From Mycobacterium sp. IS-1590 (GTDB lineage: Bacteria > Actinomycetota > Actinomycetes > Mycobacteriales > Mycobacteriaceae): a DNA stretch of 64,000 nt. The position numbers and the translations under genes are program-made. Shown in pieces: positions 17,297-27,658 of this stretch. The first letter of the stretch is position 1. Every line of letters starts with the position of its first letter. Location: NCBI RefSeq assembly GCF_001500025.1, contig NZ_LQIW01000023.1, forward strand, positions 248,001 through 312,000. Reading direction: 5' to 3'. The notes beneath the pieces were generated by a model. It searched no databases. It was not told where the DNA came from and worked only from the letters and a program-made list of their open reading frames with translations.

Positions 17297-18549
17297 AGTG
17301 CAACATTGGGGTTCATGCTGCTGCTTGGGTGATGAGTGCGTTGAGGCGGTCTGCGGGGGTGTCGAGGTTCAGGGTGGGTCGGGGTCGTTTGTTGAGGGTG
17401 TCTTGGATGCGTTGCAGATCGGCCTTGGAATGCACGCGCAGGTCGGTGCCCTTTTCGAACCAGAACCGTAGTAGCCGGTTGGTGTTCTCGTTGCTGCCAC
17501 GCTGCCAGGGCGAATGGGGATCGCAGAAGTAGACCGGGGCCTGCAGTTGCAGGCTGATGTCTTGCCAGCCGGCCATCTCTGAGCCGCGGTCCCAGGTGAT
17601 GGTGCGGCGAAGGTGGGCCGGCAGCTGGCTCATCGCCGCGATCATCGCGGTGGCCACTGATTCGGCGGTGTGATCGTTGGGCAGGTGCAGCAAGATGGTG
17701 AACCGGGTGCTGCGCTCGACCAGCGTGCCGATCGCACTGCCACAGCCGCTGCCCAAGATGAGGTCGCCTTCCCAGTGCCCGGGTACGGCCCGATCATCGA
17801 CTTCGGGGGGACGCTTGCTGATGGTGAGCACATCGCTAAACGGTGGGCGTCGCGGCGCGGCATCGCGTGATTTACGTGCTGCACGTTTGGTGGAGAGCCG
17901 CTTGTGCAGATCAGCGCGCAGCTGCCCGCGGCCTTGGACGTAGAGGCACTTGTAGATGGTTTCGTGACTCACCCGTGCCAGCCTGTCATCGCGGTGATCG
18001 CGGGCCAACACGTCGGCGATCAGCTTGGGGCTCCACCCCTGGTCCATCCACATCTGGATCCGCGCGCACAACCTGACGTCGTTGAGCTTGAACCCTTTGG
18101 GCCGCCTAGCCTTTTGCGCTGCACGGCTGTGCGCCATACGGGCGTGGTAGTCCCCATCAGCATTACGGTTGCGGCGCTTTTCGCGCCAGACAGTGCTGCG
18201 ATCACGCCCGATCTGCTCGGCAATGGCAGCATCGCTGAGCCCGGCATCAAGGCCACGCATGATCGCGATGCGCTCATCCAAACTCAGGCGATGTCCCTTA
18301 CCGCCAGGTCGATCGGGATCACCCGGATCCACGACGCCATGGCCAGCACGATTGTTACCCCTCAATAGCTGCATCGCTCCAGCTTGACGCCACCACAGCG
18401 TCGCCGCAGTCGTTGACACACCCATCTCCTGGGCTGCTCGCTCGACTCCCACGCCCTGACACACCCGATCAAACAACTCCCGACGCGTCGACCGCGGATG
18501 CGGATAACCACTTGGCATGTGCAACCTCCAAATCCAGGGATGTTGCACT
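17297..18549 (-). mobile_element. IS30-family insertion sequence, apparently intact
   Basis: About 1.25 kb bounded by imperfect terminal inverted repeats sharing AGTGCAACAT (17297-17306, and its complement at 18540-18549), with one full-length transposase gene. It lies between the divergently oriented ephA and ftsH genes. Exact ends and the short target duplication could not be fixed by eye, since the flanking 2-3 bp do not obviously match. Confidence 0.8.
17313..18518 (-). CDS. IS30-family transposase
   Basis: 401 aa. The N-terminus carries helix-turn-helix segments (RLSLDERIAIMRGLDAGLSD and the AEQIGRDRSTVWRE region) that bind the terminal repeats. The C-terminal DDE nuclease shows Asp in GHWEGDLI, Asp in TWDRGSEM, and Glu in QRGSNENTNRLLR. 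The frame is uninterrupted, so the element may be active. ATG 18518 gives a conventional N-terminus (MPSGYPHP); a longer start at 18548 would lie in the terminal repeat. IS30 members recognise palindromic targets and move by circular intermediates. Confidence 0.92.
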   Translation of the reverse strand: MPSGYPHPRSTRRELFDRVCQGVGVERAAQEMGVSTTAATLWWRQAGAMQLLRGNNRAGHGVVDPGDPDRPGGKGHRLSLDERIAIMRGLDAGLSDAAIAEQIGRDRSTVWREKRRNRNADGDYHARMAHSRAAQKARRPKGFKLNDVRLCARIQMWMDQGWSPKLIADVLARDHRDDRLARVSHETIYKCLYVQGRGQLRADLHKRLSTKRAARKSRDAAPRRPPFSDVLTISKRPPEVDDRAVPGHWEGDLILGSGCGSAIGTLVERSTRFTILLHLPNDHTAESVATAMIAAMSQLPAHLRRTITWDRGSEMAGWQDISLQLQAPVYFCDPHSPWQRGSNENTNRLLRFWFEKGTDLRVHSKADLQRIQDTLNKRPRPTLNLDTPADRLNALITQAAA

Positions 18550-18660
18550 GACCGTATGAATCTGCGCGGCCGGCAGCGTGCGGGTAACCCACGTTCGGCG
18601 GGATGTCGCGGAAGAACCGTCGGGAACCTTGGTTCGTTGGTCTAGCGGTAGCCTGAACTA

Positions 18661-18683
18661 TTCCAACTGCGCACTTGTTGGAA
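18661..18683. repeat. 7-bp inverted repeat upstream of ftsH
   Basis: TTCCAAC (18661-18667) and its exact complement GTTGGAA (18677-18683) are separated by 9 nt, about 80 nt before the ftsH start and just downstream of a TAGCCT -10-like hexamer (18649-18654). It could be an operator or an RNA hairpin in the ftsH leader. Confidence 0.5.
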
Positions 18684-18761
18684 GCGGCTCAGAAGGCAGA
18701 AGTGGTCGCTGACGGCCGGGGACAACGGCCCGCCACGCGACCGGACGACGACGGATAGTTG

Positions 18762-21065
18762 ATGAATCGGAAAAATGTCATCCGCACGCTGACCGTGATA
18801 GCGGTCGTGCTGTTGCTGGGCTGGTCCTTCTACTACTTCAGCGATGACACGCGGGGTTACAAGCCCATCGACACCTCGGTGGCGGTCGCTCAGGTCAACG
18901 GCGACAACGTCAAGAGCGCGCAGATCGACGACCGCGAACAGCAGCTGCGGCTCGACCTCAAGAGCGGCAACGGCGACACCGAAAACAGCGACAAGATCAT
19001 CACCAAGTACCCGACGGGGTACGGGGTCACGCTGTTCGAGGCGCTCCAGGACAAGAACGTCAAGACCAACACGGTGGTCAACCAGGGCAGCATGCTCGGC
19101 TCGCTGCTGATCTACCTGCTGCCGCTGCTGCTGCTGGTCGGTCTGTTCATCATGTTCTCCCGCATGCAGACCGGGGGCCGGATGGGCTTCGGGTTCGGTA
19201 AGTCCAAGGCCAAGATGCTCAACAAGGACATGCCGAAGACCACGTTCGCCGACGTCGCCGGCGTCGACGAGGCCGTCGAAGAGCTCTACGAGATCAAGGA
19301 CTTCCTGCAGAACCCGTCGCGGTATCAGGCGCTGGGCGCCAAGATCCCCAAGGGCGTGTTGCTGTTCGGGCCGCCCGGCACCGGTAAGACGCTGCTGGCG
19401 CGCGCCGTCGCCGGCGAGGCCGGGGTGCCGTTCTTCACCATCTCGGGCTCGGACTTCGTCGAGATGTTCGTGGGCGTGGGCGCCTCGCGCGTGCGCGACC
19501 TGTTCGAGCAGGCCAAGCAGAACAGCCCGTGCATCATCTTCGTCGACGAGATCGACGCCGTCGGCCGCCAGCGCGGCGCCGGGCTGGGCGGCGGCCACGA
19601 CGAACGCGAGCAGACACTCAACCAGCTGCTCGTCGAGATGGACGGCTTCGGCGACCGCCAGGGCGTCATCCTGATCGCGGCCACCAACCGGCCCGACATC
19701 CTGGACCCGGCGCTGCTGCGGCCCGGTCGTTTCGACCGCCAGATCCCGGTCTCCAACCCCGACCTGGCCGGGCGCCGCGCCGTCCTCAAGGTGCACTCGG
19801 CGGGCAAGCCGATCGCCCCGGACGCCGACCTGGACGGGCTGGCCAAGCGCACCGTCGGGATGTCGGGCGCCGACCTGGCCAACGTCATCAACGAGGCCGC
19901 CCTGCTGACCGCCCGCGAGAACGGCACCGTGATCACCGGCCCGGCGCTGGAGGAGGCCGTCGACCGCGTCGTAGGCGGGCCGCGCCGCAAGAGCCGCATC
20001 ATCAGCGAGCAGGAGAAGAAGATCACCGCCTACCACGAGGGCGGGCACACGCTCGCCGCGTGGGCGATGCCGGACATCGATCCGATCTACAAGGTGACGA
20101 TCCTGGCCCGGGGCCGCACCGGCGGCCACGCGATGGCGGTGCCCGAGGACGACAAGGGCCTGATGACCCGCTCGGAGATGATCGCGCGGCTGGTGTTCGC
20201 CATGGGCGGACGCGCCGCCGAGGAACTGGTGTTCCGGGAGCCGACCACCGGCGCGGTGTCCGACATCGAGCAGGCCACCAAGATCGCACGGGCGATGGTC
20301 ACCGAGTACGGCATGAGCTCCAAGCTGGGTGCGGTGCGCTACGGCACCGAGCACGGCGATCCGTTCCTGGGTCGCACGATGGGCACCCAGGCCGACTACA
20401 GCCATGAGGTCGCCCAGACCATCGACGACGAGATCCGCAAGCTCATCGAGGCCGCCCACACCGAGGCCTGGGAGATCCTCACCGAGTATCGCGACGTGCT
20501 CGACACCCTCGCCGGCGAGCTGCTGGAGAAGGAGACACTGCACCGGCGTGAGCTCGAGGAGATCTTCGGCGACGTGAAGAAGCGCCCGCGGCTGACCATG
20601 TTCGACGACTTCGGCGGCCGCGTTCCGTCCGACAAGCCGCCGATCAAGACGCCCGGCGAGCTGGCGATCGAGCGCGGTGAGGAATGGCCGAAACCGGTGC
20701 CCGAGCCCGCCTTCAAGGCGGCGATCGCCGCGGCCACCAAGGCCGCCGAAGCCACCAAGGTCGCTGAGGGCGGGCCGAACGGCGCCAACGGCAGCGGTAA
20801 CGGTTCCGCCGGCCCGACGCAGCCCGACTACGGCGCCCCCGCGGGGTGGCATGCACCGGGCTGGCCGCCGTCACCGCAGCAGCAGCAACAGCCCCCCGTC
20901 CAGCAGCCGCACGGCTACTGGTACCCGCCGCCGCACCAGGGTTGGCAACAGCAGCCCTACCCGCCGTATCAGCCGTATCCGCAGCAGGGGCCACCGCAGC
21001 AACAGGGTGCGCCGCCGCAACCGAACGAGGACACGGGTCAGGACCACAGCCGGCGCAACGGCTGA
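18762..21065 (+). CDS. ftsH: membrane-bound ATP-dependent zinc metalloprotease FtsH
   Basis: 767 aa. Two transmembrane helices (about residues 8-25 and 112-130) flank a small extracytoplasmic domain. The AAA ATPase has Walker A GPPGTGKT near 203, Walker B IIFVDEID and the SRH arginines in [18 protein letters not shown]. The protease site HEGGH near 424 varies from the common HEAGH but keeps both His and the Glu. The last 130 residues are a Gly/Pro/Gln-rich low-complexity tail. FtsH degrades misfolded membrane proteins and selected cytosolic targets. First gene of a fol/pan block; corresponds to Rv3610c. Confidence 0.97.
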   Translation: MNRKNVIRTLTVIAVVLLLGWSFYYFSDDTRGYKPIDTSVAVAQVNGDNVKSAQIDDREQQLRLDLKSGNGDTENSDKIITKYPTGYGVTLFEALQDKNVKTNTVVNQGSMLGSLLIYLLPLLLLVGLFIMFSRMQTGGRMGFGFGKSKAKMLNKDMPKTTFADVAGVDEAVEELYEIKDFLQNPSRYQALGAKIPKGVLLFGPPGTGKTLLARAVAGEAGVPFFTISGSDFVEMFVGVGASRVRDLFEQAKQNSPCIIFVDEIDAVGRQRGAGLGGGHDEREQTLNQLLVEMDGFGDRQGVILIAATNRPDILDPALLRPGRFDRQIPVSNPDLAGRRAVLKVHSAGKPIAPDADLDGLAKRTVGMSGADLANVINEAALLTARENGTVITGPALEEAVDRVVGGPRRKSRIISEQEKKITAYHEGGHTLAAWAMPDIDPIYKVTILARGRTGGHAMAVPEDDKGLMTRSEMIARLVFAMGGRAAEELVFREPTTGAVSDIEQATKIARAMVTEYGMSSKLGAVRYGTEHGDPFLGRTMGTQADYSHEVAQTIDDEIRKLIEAAHTEAWEILTEYRDVLDTLAGELLEKETLHRRELEEIFGDVKKRPRLTMFDDFGGRVPSDKPPIKTPGELAIERGEEWPKPVPEPAFKAAIAAATKAAEATKVAEGGPNGANGSGNGSAGPTQPDYGAPAGWHAPGWPPSPQQQQQPPVQQPHGYWYPPPHQGWQQQPYPPYQPYPQQGPPQQQGAPPQPNEDTGQDHSRRNG

Positions 21066-21093
21066 CAGGCCGACCGGCTCACAGGAGGCTCCA

Positions 21094-21702
21094 TTGGCGC
21101 AGTCGCAGCACAACTCTGTCACCTTCACCCCCGCGAAGTTCGACCAGCCGCGCGCTGAGGCGGCGGTGCGCGAACTGCTGCTCGCGGTGGGCGAGGACCC
21201 CGACCGCCATGGCCTGGAGTCGACGCCCGCGCGGGTCGCGCGGGCCTACAAGGAGCTGTTCGCCGGCCTCTACATCGATCCGGATTCGGTGCTGGACACC
21301 ACCTTCGACGAGCAGCACGACGAGCTGGTGCTTGTCAAGCAGATCCCGATGTACTCGACCTGCGAGCACCACCTGGTGTCCTTCCACGGCGTCGCGCACG
21401 TCGGCTACATCCCCGGCCAGGACGGCCGCGTCACCGGATTGTCCAAGATCGCCCGCCTGGTCGACCTCTACGCCAAACGACCGCAGGTGCAGGAACGGCT
21501 CACCGGTCAGATCGCGGACGCGATGATGCGCAAGCTCGATCCCCGGGGCGTGATCGTCGTGGTCGAGGCCGAGCATCTGTGCATGGCGATGCGGGGGGTG
21601 CGCAAGCCGGGCGCGGTGACGACCACGTCGGCCGTGCGCGGGCAGTTCAAGGTCGACGCGGCATCGAGGGCCGAGGCGCTGGACCTGATATTGCGCAAGT
21701 GA
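21094..21702 (+). CDS. folE: GTP cyclohydrolase I
   Basis: 202 aa. Converts GTP to 7,8-dihydroneopterin triphosphate, the first step of folate synthesis. Zinc and active-site residues are in [15 protein letters not shown] and in [12 protein letters not shown]. The start is a TTG at 21094, supported by AGGAGG (21083-21088) five nt before it; no ATG or GTG fits. It lies 28 nt after ftsH and overlaps folP by 4 nt (GTGA). Forms a toroidal decamer in other bacteria. Confidence 0.96.
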   Translation: MAQSQHNSVTFTPAKFDQPRAEAAVRELLLAVGEDPDRHGLESTPARVARAYKELFAGLYIDPDSVLDTTFDEQHDELVLVKQIPMYSTCEHHLVSFHGVAHVGYIPGQDGRVTGLSKIARLVDLYAKRPQVQERLTGQIADAMMRKLDPRGVIVVVEAEHLCMAMRGVRKPGAVTTTSAVRGQFKVDAASRAEALDLILRK

Positions 21703-22520
21703 ACTCGACACGGGTGCGGGTCATGGGAGTCGTGAACGTCACCGACGACTCCTTCTCCGACGGGGGGCTGTTCCTGGACCGCGACCGCGCCGTCGAGCAC
21801 GGACTCCAGCTCGTCGCCGAGGGCGCGGCGATCGTCGACGTGGGCGGTGAGTCCACCCGCCCCGGGGCCACGCGCATCGACCCCGACGTGGAGAAGTCGC
21901 GGGTGTGCCCGGTCATCGCCGAGCTCGCCGCCCAGGGCGTCACCGTCAGCATCGACACCATGCACGCCGACGTCGCGCGCGCGGCGCTGGAGAACGGCGC
22001 CCAGATCGTCAACGACGTCTCCGGCGGACGCGCCGACCCGAACATGGCGCCGTTGCTCGCCGACGCGAAAGTGCCTTGGGTGCTGATGCATTGGCGGTCG
22101 GTGGGCGCGGACCGGCCGCACGCGGTGCCCGCCTATCGGAACGTGGTCGACGAGGTCCGAACCGAACTGCTCGCCAGCGTGGACGCCGCGGTGGCCGCGG
22201 GCGTCGACGCGACCAACCTCATCATCGATCCGGGGCTGGGCTTCGCCAAGACGGGCGAGCACAACTGGACGCTGTTGCGAGCGCTCCCCGAATTCGTTGC
22301 CACGGGCATCCCGGTGTTGGTCGGCGCGTCGCGGAAACGCTTCCTCGGCACGCTGCTCGCCGACTCCGACGGACAACCGCGACCGCCAGACGGCCGCGAG
22401 ACCGCGACGGCGGTGATCTCGGCGCTGGCCGGTCTGCACGGCGCCTGGGGTGTGCGGGTGCACGATGTGCGAGCGTCGGTCGACGCGGTCAAGGTGCTCG
22501 AGGCGTGGTCGCATGGCTGA
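21699..22520 (+). CDS. folP: dihydropteroate synthase
   Basis: 273 aa. Condenses p-aminobenzoate with hydroxymethyl-dihydropterin pyrophosphate; the sulfonamide target. The TIM-barrel signatures are [14 protein letters not shown] (the mycobacterial DD variant of TPDSFSDGG), [11 protein letters not shown] and [17 protein letters not shown], with GASRKRFLG near the C-terminus. The GTG overlaps the folE stop, and the 3' end overlaps folB by 8 nt. Equivalent to folP1 (Rv3608c). Confidence 0.96.
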   Translation: MNSTRVRVMGVVNVTDDSFSDGGLFLDRDRAVEHGLQLVAEGAAIVDVGGESTRPGATRIDPDVEKSRVCPVIAELAAQGVTVSIDTMHADVARAALENGAQIVNDVSGGRADPNMAPLLADAKVPWVLMHWRSVGADRPHAVPAYRNVVDEVRTELLASVDAAVAAGVDATNLIIDPGLGFAKTGEHNWTLLRALPEFVATGIPVLVGASRKRFLGTLLADSDGQPRPPDGRETATAVISALAGLHGAWGVRVHDVRASVDAVKVLEAWSHG

Positions 22521-22890
22521 CCGAATCGAGTTGCGCGGCTTGCGAGTTCGCGGCCATCACGGGGTCTTCGAGCATGAGCGTCGCGACGGCCAGGACTTCA
22601 TCGTCGACATCACGGTCTGGATCGACCTCGCGGCCGCCGCGGCCAGTGACGACCTCGCCGACACCCTGGACTACGGCGCCTTGGCGCAGCGGGCGGCCGA
22701 CATCGTCGCTGGGCCACCGCGGGACCTGATCGAGACGGTAGCCGCAGAGATCGCCGACGGGGTCATGGACGACGAGCGCGTGCACGCCGTCGAGGTGGTC
22801 GTGCACAAGCCCGCGGCACCGATCCCGTTGACGTTCTCCGACGTCGCGGTGGTGGCGCGTCGATCGCGGCGAGCTCGGGGTGGGCCGTGA
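22513..22890 (+). CDS. folB: dihydroneopterin aldolase
   Basis: 125 aa. Cleaves dihydroneopterin to 6-hydroxymethyl-dihydropterin and glycolaldehyde. Family features are [18 protein letters not shown] at the N-terminus, the [11 protein letters not shown] segment and the catalytic lysine region [11 protein letters not shown]. The start ATG lies within the end of folP and the stop overlaps the GTG of folK, so the four fol genes are translationally linked. Cytosolic octamer in homologues. Confidence 0.95.
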   Translation: MADRIELRGLRVRGHHGVFEHERRDGQDFIVDITVWIDLAAAAASDDLADTLDYGALAQRAADIVAGPPRDLIETVAAEIADGVMDDERVHAVEVVVHKPAAPIPLTFSDVAVVARRSRRARGGP

Positions 22891-23399
22891 CCACCGCGGT
22901 TCTGTCGATCGGGTCGAATCTCGGCGACCGGCTGGCGATGCTCCGGTCGGTCGCCGACGGGCTCGGTGATGCGCTGCGAGCGGCGTCGCCGGTGTACGAG
23001 ACCGCGCCATGGGGCGGCGTCGAACAGGGGCCGTTCCTCAACGCCGTCATCATCGCCGACGATCCCGCGCTCGACGGCCACGGTTGGCTACGGCGCGCCC
23101 ACGAGTTCGAACGATCCGCCGAGCGGGTGCGCGAACAGCGATGGGGCCCGCGCACGCTCGACGTCGACATCGTCACCTGTCGAAACGGGGGACGAGACCT
23201 GATCTCGCAGGACGCCGAGCTGACCCTGCCGCATCCCCGCGCCCATGAACGCGCGTTCGTGCTCGTGCCGTGGCTGGCGGTGGAACCGGACGCGGTGCTG
23301 GCCGTCGCCGGCGAACCGCACCGGGTCGACGAACTGCTCGGCGCGCTCGAACCGGCGGAACGCGACGGCGTACGCCGCACCGAGCTGGTGTTGCGCTGA
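22887..23399 (+). CDS. folK: HPPK, 6-hydroxymethyl-dihydropterin pyrophosphokinase
   Basis: 170 aa. Transfers pyrophosphate from ATP to hydroxymethyl-dihydropterin, giving the FolP substrate. Signatures are [10 protein letters not shown] at the N-terminus, the ETAPWGG pterin loop, and the [12 protein letters not shown]g-binding motif followed by [19 protein letters not shown] overlaps the folB stop; its own stop overlaps the next ATG (ATGA). Confidence 0.96.
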   Translation: MTTAVLSIGSNLGDRLAMLRSVADGLGDALRAASPVYETAPWGGVEQGPFLNAVIIADDPALDGHGWLRRAHEFERSAERVREQRWGPRTLDVDIVTCRNGGRDLISQDAELTLPHPRAHERAFVLVPWLAVEPDAVLAVAGEPHRVDELLGALEPAERDGVRRTELVLR

Positions 23400-23875
23400 T
23401 GGGCCCGACGCGCAAGCGCGATCTCGCGGTCGGTGCGGTGCTGACCGCCGTCGTGGGTTATTTGCTCGTGCTCGCGTCGTACCGGTGGTTCCCGCCGATA
23501 ACCCTGTGGACGGGTGTTTCCCTGCTCGGCGTCGCGGTCGCCGAAGCCGGGTGGGCATTTCACGTCCGGGCCAAGATCAACAACGGCGAGATCGGCGTGG
23601 GCTCGGGCCGGCTCAACCCCCTCGCGGTTGCGAGGTCCGTGGTGATCGCCAAGGCCTCGGCGTGGGTCGGCGCGCTGGTGTTCGGTTGGTGGGTGGCCGT
23701 CCTCGTCTACCTGGTGCCGCGACGCTCCACTCTGCGCGTCGCCGCCGAGGACACCGCGGGCGCCGCGGTGGCGGCGGTGTGCGCACTGGCTCTGGTGCTG
23801 GCCGCGTTGTGGTTGCAGCATTGCTGCAAGTCTCCGGGCGAGCCGCCGGAGAATCCCGATGGGGCAACGGATTAA
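23399..23875 (+). CDS. DUF3180 family membrane protein
   Basis: 158 aa with four hydrophobic segments (about residues 9-27, 33-50, 85-106 and 120-145), so an integral membrane protein. It belongs to the actinobacterial DUF3180 family found directly after folK (Rv3605c). The ATGA overlap with folK shows co-translation. Function unknown; the fixed position suggests a link to folate synthesis or the envelope, but nothing in the sequence shows a catalytic site. Confidence 0.85.
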   Translation: MGPTRKRDLAVGAVLTAVVGYLLVLASYRWFPPITLWTGVSLLGVAVAEAGWAFHVRAKINNGEIGVGSGRLNPLAVARSVVIAKASAWVGALVFGWWVAVLVYLVPRRSTLRVAAEDTAGAAVAAVCALALVLAALWLQHCCKSPGEPPENPDGATD

Positions 23876-23939
23876 CGAAGTTCGGCGGACGCGAGAACGA
23901 ATCGCCGACGAGGCGACACGCGGAGTGACCTGTGACAGG

Positions 23940-23945
23940 TACAGT
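23940..23945 (+). promoter_or_regulatory. -10 box of a leaderless promoter
   Basis: TACAGT lies 7 nt before ATG 23953. This favours ATG 23953 over the upstream GTG 23932 for the following gene and suggests a new transcript within the fol/pan block. Confidence 0.45.
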
Positions 23946-23952
23946 CGCCCCC

Positions 23953-25269
23953 ATGACCGATCCGACCCGTAGCGCACGCTATCGGCGTGCCGGCCGCAGG
24001 CCGGGTTGGATGCTGTTGACCGCGTTGCTGGTGTTGGCGATCGCGGCCAGCTCGGCGCTGGTGTTCACCGATCGGGTCGAGCTGCTCAAGCTTGCGGTGA
24101 TCCTCGCGTTGTGGGCGGCGGTGGTTGCGGCGTTCGTCTCGGTCATCTACCGACGGCAGAGCGATGTCGACCAGGCCAAGGTGCGCGACCTCAAGCTCGT
24201 GTACGACCTGCAGCTGGACCGGGAGATCTCGGCGCGGCGCGAATACGAGCTGTCGTTGGAGACGCAACTGCGCCGCGAACTGGAAGCCGAGGTGCGCGCC
24301 CAGGCCGCCGACGAGATGGCGAGCCTGCGGGCAGAACTCGCCGCGCTGCGCGCCAACCTGGAGATCCTCTTCGACGCGGACCTGTCGCACCGGCCCGCCA
24401 TCGAGCCCGAGCGTACGACGGTGCGCGCCTACAGCGACTGGGCGCGGGACTCGGAGACCACGGGCCGCGTCAGCAGCAGCCGCATCGACGAGTACCGGCC
24501 CGACATCGAGGAGCGCACCGAGGAGAGCGCGATCATCGACGTGCCCGCCGAACCCCAACCGCCCGAGTTCGATTGGCAGCCCACCGCCGAGCGCGGCGGG
24601 GCGCACCGCAGAGCGTCGGCCGCCGGCTGGAGTCACCAGCCCCCGCAGCAGCCTGCCGCATGGTCGCCGCCACCGCCCCCGCAGCAGCCGCAAACACCGC
24701 CGGCCGAATCCGTTGCGCCGCCACCGCCGCCGGCCGAGCCCGTCGCTCCACCGCCCCCAGAGCCGCCGCCACCGCCGGCCGAGCCCGTGGCGCCACCCCG
24801 GGCCGAACCCGTCGCACCCCCGCCGCCGCCGGCGCCCGAGCCGGCGCCTACAAGTGACTGGCAGCCCGCACCGGCGGACGGGCGCTGGATTCCGCCAGGC
24901 GCCCCGGGCAGCAACTGGGTGTCGGGCGGCAACGGATCGACGACCGAGTACGTGGGCAGGCGTCGGGCCCCGGAACCCGAGGAAGACCTCGCCCGGCCGC
25001 CCGCCGAACCCGACGTCTCGCCACCGTCGCCCGAACCGCGACGCGGCAGGCATTCGGTGTCACCGGGAAGCGGTGATCCGGGGCGCCCGGAGCAGCAGAT
25101 CGCGCCCGCAGAACCGTCGGAGCCGTCGCCGGAATCACCGGCTCCGGCAGGGCGGCGGCACCGCAGCGCCGACGACGCCGACACCGCCGGCCAGTCCGTC
25201 GCCGAACTACTGGCCCGGCTGCAGGCGAGCCCCACACCGGGCGGGCGTCGCAGACGCCGCGAGGAGTGA
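23953..25269 (+). CDS. two-helix membrane protein with coiled coil and Pro-rich tail
   Basis: 438 aa. Two membrane helices near the N-terminus (about residues 16-37 and 42-63), then a charged coiled-coil stretch (residues 70-145; repeated ELSLETQLRRELEAEVRAQ-type heptads), then a long disordered region of Pro/Ala/Glu repeats around PPPPPAEPVAPP. The C-terminus reads SVAELLARLQASPT followed by basic residues. It corresponds to the mycobacterial Rv3604c family. The layout suggests a membrane-anchored scaffold with a cytoplasmic tail. Function unknown. Confidence 0.8.
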   Translation: MTDPTRSARYRRAGRRPGWMLLTALLVLAIAASSALVFTDRVELLKLAVILALWAAVVAAFVSVIYRRQSDVDQAKVRDLKLVYDLQLDREISARREYELSLETQLRRELEAEVRAQAADEMASLRAELAALRANLEILFDADLSHRPAIEPERTTVRAYSDWARDSETTGRVSSSRIDEYRPDIEERTEESAIIDVPAEPQPPEFDWQPTAERGGAHRRASAAGWSHQPPQQPAAWSPPPPPQQPQTPPAESVAPPPPPAEPVAPPPPEPPPPPAEPVAPPRAEPVAPPPPPAPEPAPTSDWQPAPADGRWIPPGAPGSNWVSGGNGSTTEYVGRRRAPEPEEDLARPPAEPDVSPPSPEPRRGRHSVSPGSGDPGRPEQQIAPAEPSEPSPESPAPAGRRHRSADDADTAGQSVAELLARLQASPTPGGRRRRREE

Positions 25270-25349
25270 GTTAATCTCGTAGCGACCGTCCGGTACCCGC
25301 ACCGCAGGACCGGAACGTACACACATCAACTCGCAGCGAGGTCGACTTC

Positions 25350-26318
25350 ATGGTCGCCATGGGGACCCCACCTGGCGGATTCCGCCCGGCGCGGCTCAGT
25401 GTCGGCATCGTTTCCGCAGGTCGCGTCGGTTCCGCGCTGGGTGTGGCACTCGAGCGGGCCGAGCACATCGTGGTGGCGTGCAGCGGGGTCTCGCGTGCGT
25501 CGCGCGACCGCGCCCAGCGCCGGCTGCCCGAGACCGCGGTCCTTCCGGTCGATGAGGTGGCAAGCCGCGCCGAACTGCTGGTTCTCGCGGTCCCGGACTC
25601 CGAGCTCCCGAAGTTGGTGTCCGGTCTGGCTGCCACCCGGGCGGTGCGGCCCGGCACGATCGTCGCGCACACCTCCGGTGCGAACGGCATCGGCGTGCTG
25701 GCACCGCTGACGTCCCAGGACTGCATACCGCTGGCGATCCACCCGGCGATGACCTTCACCGGCACCGACGAGGACATCGACCGCTTGCCCGACACGTGCT
25801 TCGGGGTGACCGCCGCCGACGAAGTCGGGTACGCGATCGCCCAATCGCTGGTGCTCGAGATCGGTGGGGAGCCGTTCCGGGTCCGCGAGGACGCGCGCCC
25901 GCTCTATCACGCAGCGCTGGCACATGCCAGCAATCACGTGGTGACGGTGCTGCTCGACGCGGTCGAGGGGTTGCGGTCGGCGTTGTGGGGCCAGGAACTG
26001 CTCGGTCAGGAACTGGTCGGTGACGCGCCGGGAGGTCTCGCCGAGCGGGTCATCGGCCCGCTGGCCCGGGCCTCGTTGGAGAACGCGCTCCAACGCGGGC
26101 AGGCGGCGTTGACCGGCCCGGTGGCACGCGGGGACGCCGCCGCTGTGGCGCGTCATCTGGAAGCCCTGACGGAGGTGAATCCCGAATTGGCGCAGGCATA
26201 TCGGGCGAACTCGCTGCGCACGGCCCAGCGAGCGCACGCCCCGGACGAGGTGGTCGCTGTGCTCACCGCCGATTCGGACGGGCGGGGGAGCACGCGTTGG
26301 ATGGAGACGGGTCGATGA
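25350..26318 (+). CDS. Rossmann-like/DUF2520 domain protein
   Basis: 322 aa. The N-terminal half is a Rossmann-type domain ([17 protein letters not shown] is a GxGxxG-like loop), followed by an all-helical DUF2520 domain with [13 protein letters not shown], resembling the dimerisation domain of NADP-dependent reductases. The family sits immediately before panC in actinobacteria (Rv3603c) and has been suggested as a ketopantoate-reductase-like dehydrogenase, unproven here. Start ATG 25350 follows GAGGT; ATG 25359 is an alternative. ATGA overlap with panC. Confidence 0.82.
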   Translation: MVAMGTPPGGFRPARLSVGIVSAGRVGSALGVALERAEHIVVACSGVSRASRDRAQRRLPETAVLPVDEVASRAELLVLAVPDSELPKLVSGLAATRAVRPGTIVAHTSGANGIGVLAPLTSQDCIPLAIHPAMTFTGTDEDIDRLPDTCFGVTAADEVGYAIAQSLVLEIGGEPFRVREDARPLYHAALAHASNHVVTVLLDAVEGLRSALWGQELLGQELVGDAPGGLAERVIGPLARASLENALQRGQAALTGPVARGDAAAVARHLEALTEVNPELAQAYRANSLRTAQRAHAPDEVVAVLTADSDGRGSTRWMETGR

Positions 26319-27247
26319 CCGCGCGCAAACCGCAGTTCGCGGCGGGCGAACTGAACGTCTACTCGAAACCCGGTGATGTCTCGGCGGTTACCAAGGCGCT
26401 GCGCGCCACCGGCCGCCGCGTGATGCTGGTCCCGACGATGGGCGCGCTGCACGAGGGGCACCGCATGCTCATCCGCTCCGCCAAGCGCGTCCAGGGCGCC
26501 GTCGTGGTGGTGTCGATCTTCGTCAACCCGCTGCAGTTCGGGGCGGGTGAGGACCTCGATGCGTATCCGCGCACGCTGCCCGACGACCTCGCCGCCCTGC
26601 GCGAGGAGGGGGTCGAGATCGCGTTCACCCCGACCGTCGCCGACATGTACCCCGACGGCACACGCACATCGGTCCATCCCGGCCCGTTGGGCTCAGACCT
26701 CGAAGGAGCTTTTCGGCCAACGCATTTCGCGGGTGTGCTGACGGTGGTGCTGAAGCTGCTCAACATCGTCCGGCCCGACCACGCGTTCTTCGGGGAAAAG
26801 GACTACCAGCAGTTGGCGCTGATCCGGCAGATGGTCGCTGACCTCAACGTCGACACCAGGATCGTGGGTGTTCCGATCGTGCGCGAGGCCGACGGCCTGG
26901 CGATGTCGTCGCGCAACCGCTACCTGGACAACGAGCAGCGTGAGCAGGCGGGCGCCCTGTCCGCTGCGCTGCTGGCCGGAATGTACGCCGCGGGGGAGGG
27001 GACCGCGGCCGCTTTGGACGCCGCACGCGCGGTACTCGACTCGGTGCCGACCATCGAGGTCGACTATCTCGATGTGCGCGACCCGATGCTCGGGCCCGCA
27101 CCCGAGGTCGGGGCGGCGCGCATGTTGGTGGCCGGCCGTCTGGGGCCCACCAGGCTGCTGGACAACATCGCCATAGATATCGGAGTGCCGTCGGGGCCGG
27201 GCCCCGACGTCGCGTTTGACGAGCACGAACTTCCTTGGAGGAACTGA
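26315..27247 (+). CDS. panC: pantothenate synthetase
   Basis: 310 aa. Joins pantoate and beta-alanine with ATP via a pantoyl-adenylate. Nucleotidyltransferase motifs are [10 protein letters not shown] (HIGH-like), the FVNPLQFG pantoate site, [10 protein letters not shown] and the KMSKS-like [11 protein letters not shown] 26315 overlaps the preceding stop and the gene overlaps panD by one base (ATGA). This and panD supply CoA precursors. Corresponds to Rv3602c. Confidence 0.97.
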   Translation: MTARKPQFAAGELNVYSKPGDVSAVTKALRATGRRVMLVPTMGALHEGHRMLIRSAKRVQGAVVVVSIFVNPLQFGAGEDLDAYPRTLPDDLAALREEGVEIAFTPTVADMYPDGTRTSVHPGPLGSDLEGAFRPTHFAGVLTVVLKLLNIVRPDHAFFGEKDYQQLALIRQMVADLNVDTRIVGVPIVREADGLAMSSRNRYLDNEQREQAGALSAALLAGMYAAGEGTAAALDAARAVLDSVPTIEVDYLDVRDPMLGPAPEVGAARMLVAGRLGPTRLLDNIAIDIGVPSGPGPDVAFDEHELPWRN

Positions 27248-27654
27248 TGTTACGGACAATGCTGAAATCGAAGATCCACCGCGCGACGGTGACGAATGCC
27301 GACCTGCATTACGTCGGTTCGGTGACCATCGATGCCGACCTCATGGAGGCCGCCGACCTTCTCGAGGGTGAGCAGGTGACGATCGTCGACATCGACAACG
27401 GTGCTCGGCTGGTGACCTATGCCATCACCGGTGAGCGTGGCAGCGGTGTGATCGGGATCAACGGTGCGGCAGCGCATCTCGTGCATCCCGGGGACCTGGT
27501 GATCCTGATCGCCTACGGCACCATGGAGGATGCCGAAGCCAGGGCGTACCAACCGCGGATCGTTTTCGTCGATGCGGACAACAAGCAGGTCGACCTCGGC
27601 CACGATCCCGCTTTCGTGCCGGCCGATGCGGCTGACCTGGTGTCGCCACGGTGA
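27247..27654 (+). CDS. panD: aspartate 1-decarboxylase precursor
   Basis: 135 aa. Pyruvoyl enzyme making beta-alanine from aspartate. N-terminal [16 protein letters not shown] and the self-cleavage site YVGSVTID (Gly-Ser, Ser becoming the pyruvoyl group) are present, with NGAAAHLV near the active site. The C-terminal tail beyond residue 115 resembles the mycobacterial extension implicated in pyrazinoic-acid sensitivity. ATG overlaps the panC stop. Corresponds to Rv3601c. Confidence 0.97.
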   Translation: MLRTMLKSKIHRATVTNADLHYVGSVTIDADLMEAADLLEGEQVTIVDIDNGARLVTYAITGERGSGVIGINGAAAHLVHPGDLVILIAYGTMEDAEARAYQPRIVFVDADNKQVDLGHDPAFVPADAADLVSPR

Positions 27655-27658
27655 GCCC

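Noticed and set aside
18629..18660. tRNA-like sequence before ftsH (GGTTCG and TCTAGCGGTAGCC)
   Set aside because: Isolated T-loop- and D-loop-like fragments without acceptor or anticodon stems.
18642..20852. A 736-codon minus-strand frame opposite ftsH
   Set aside because: Fully antisense to FtsH, low-complexity, no recognisable motif.
25270..25349. CCGGT/ACCGG arms before the DUF2520 gene as a regulatory hairpin
   Set aside because: Only five pairs with a long loop; expected by chance in this composition.
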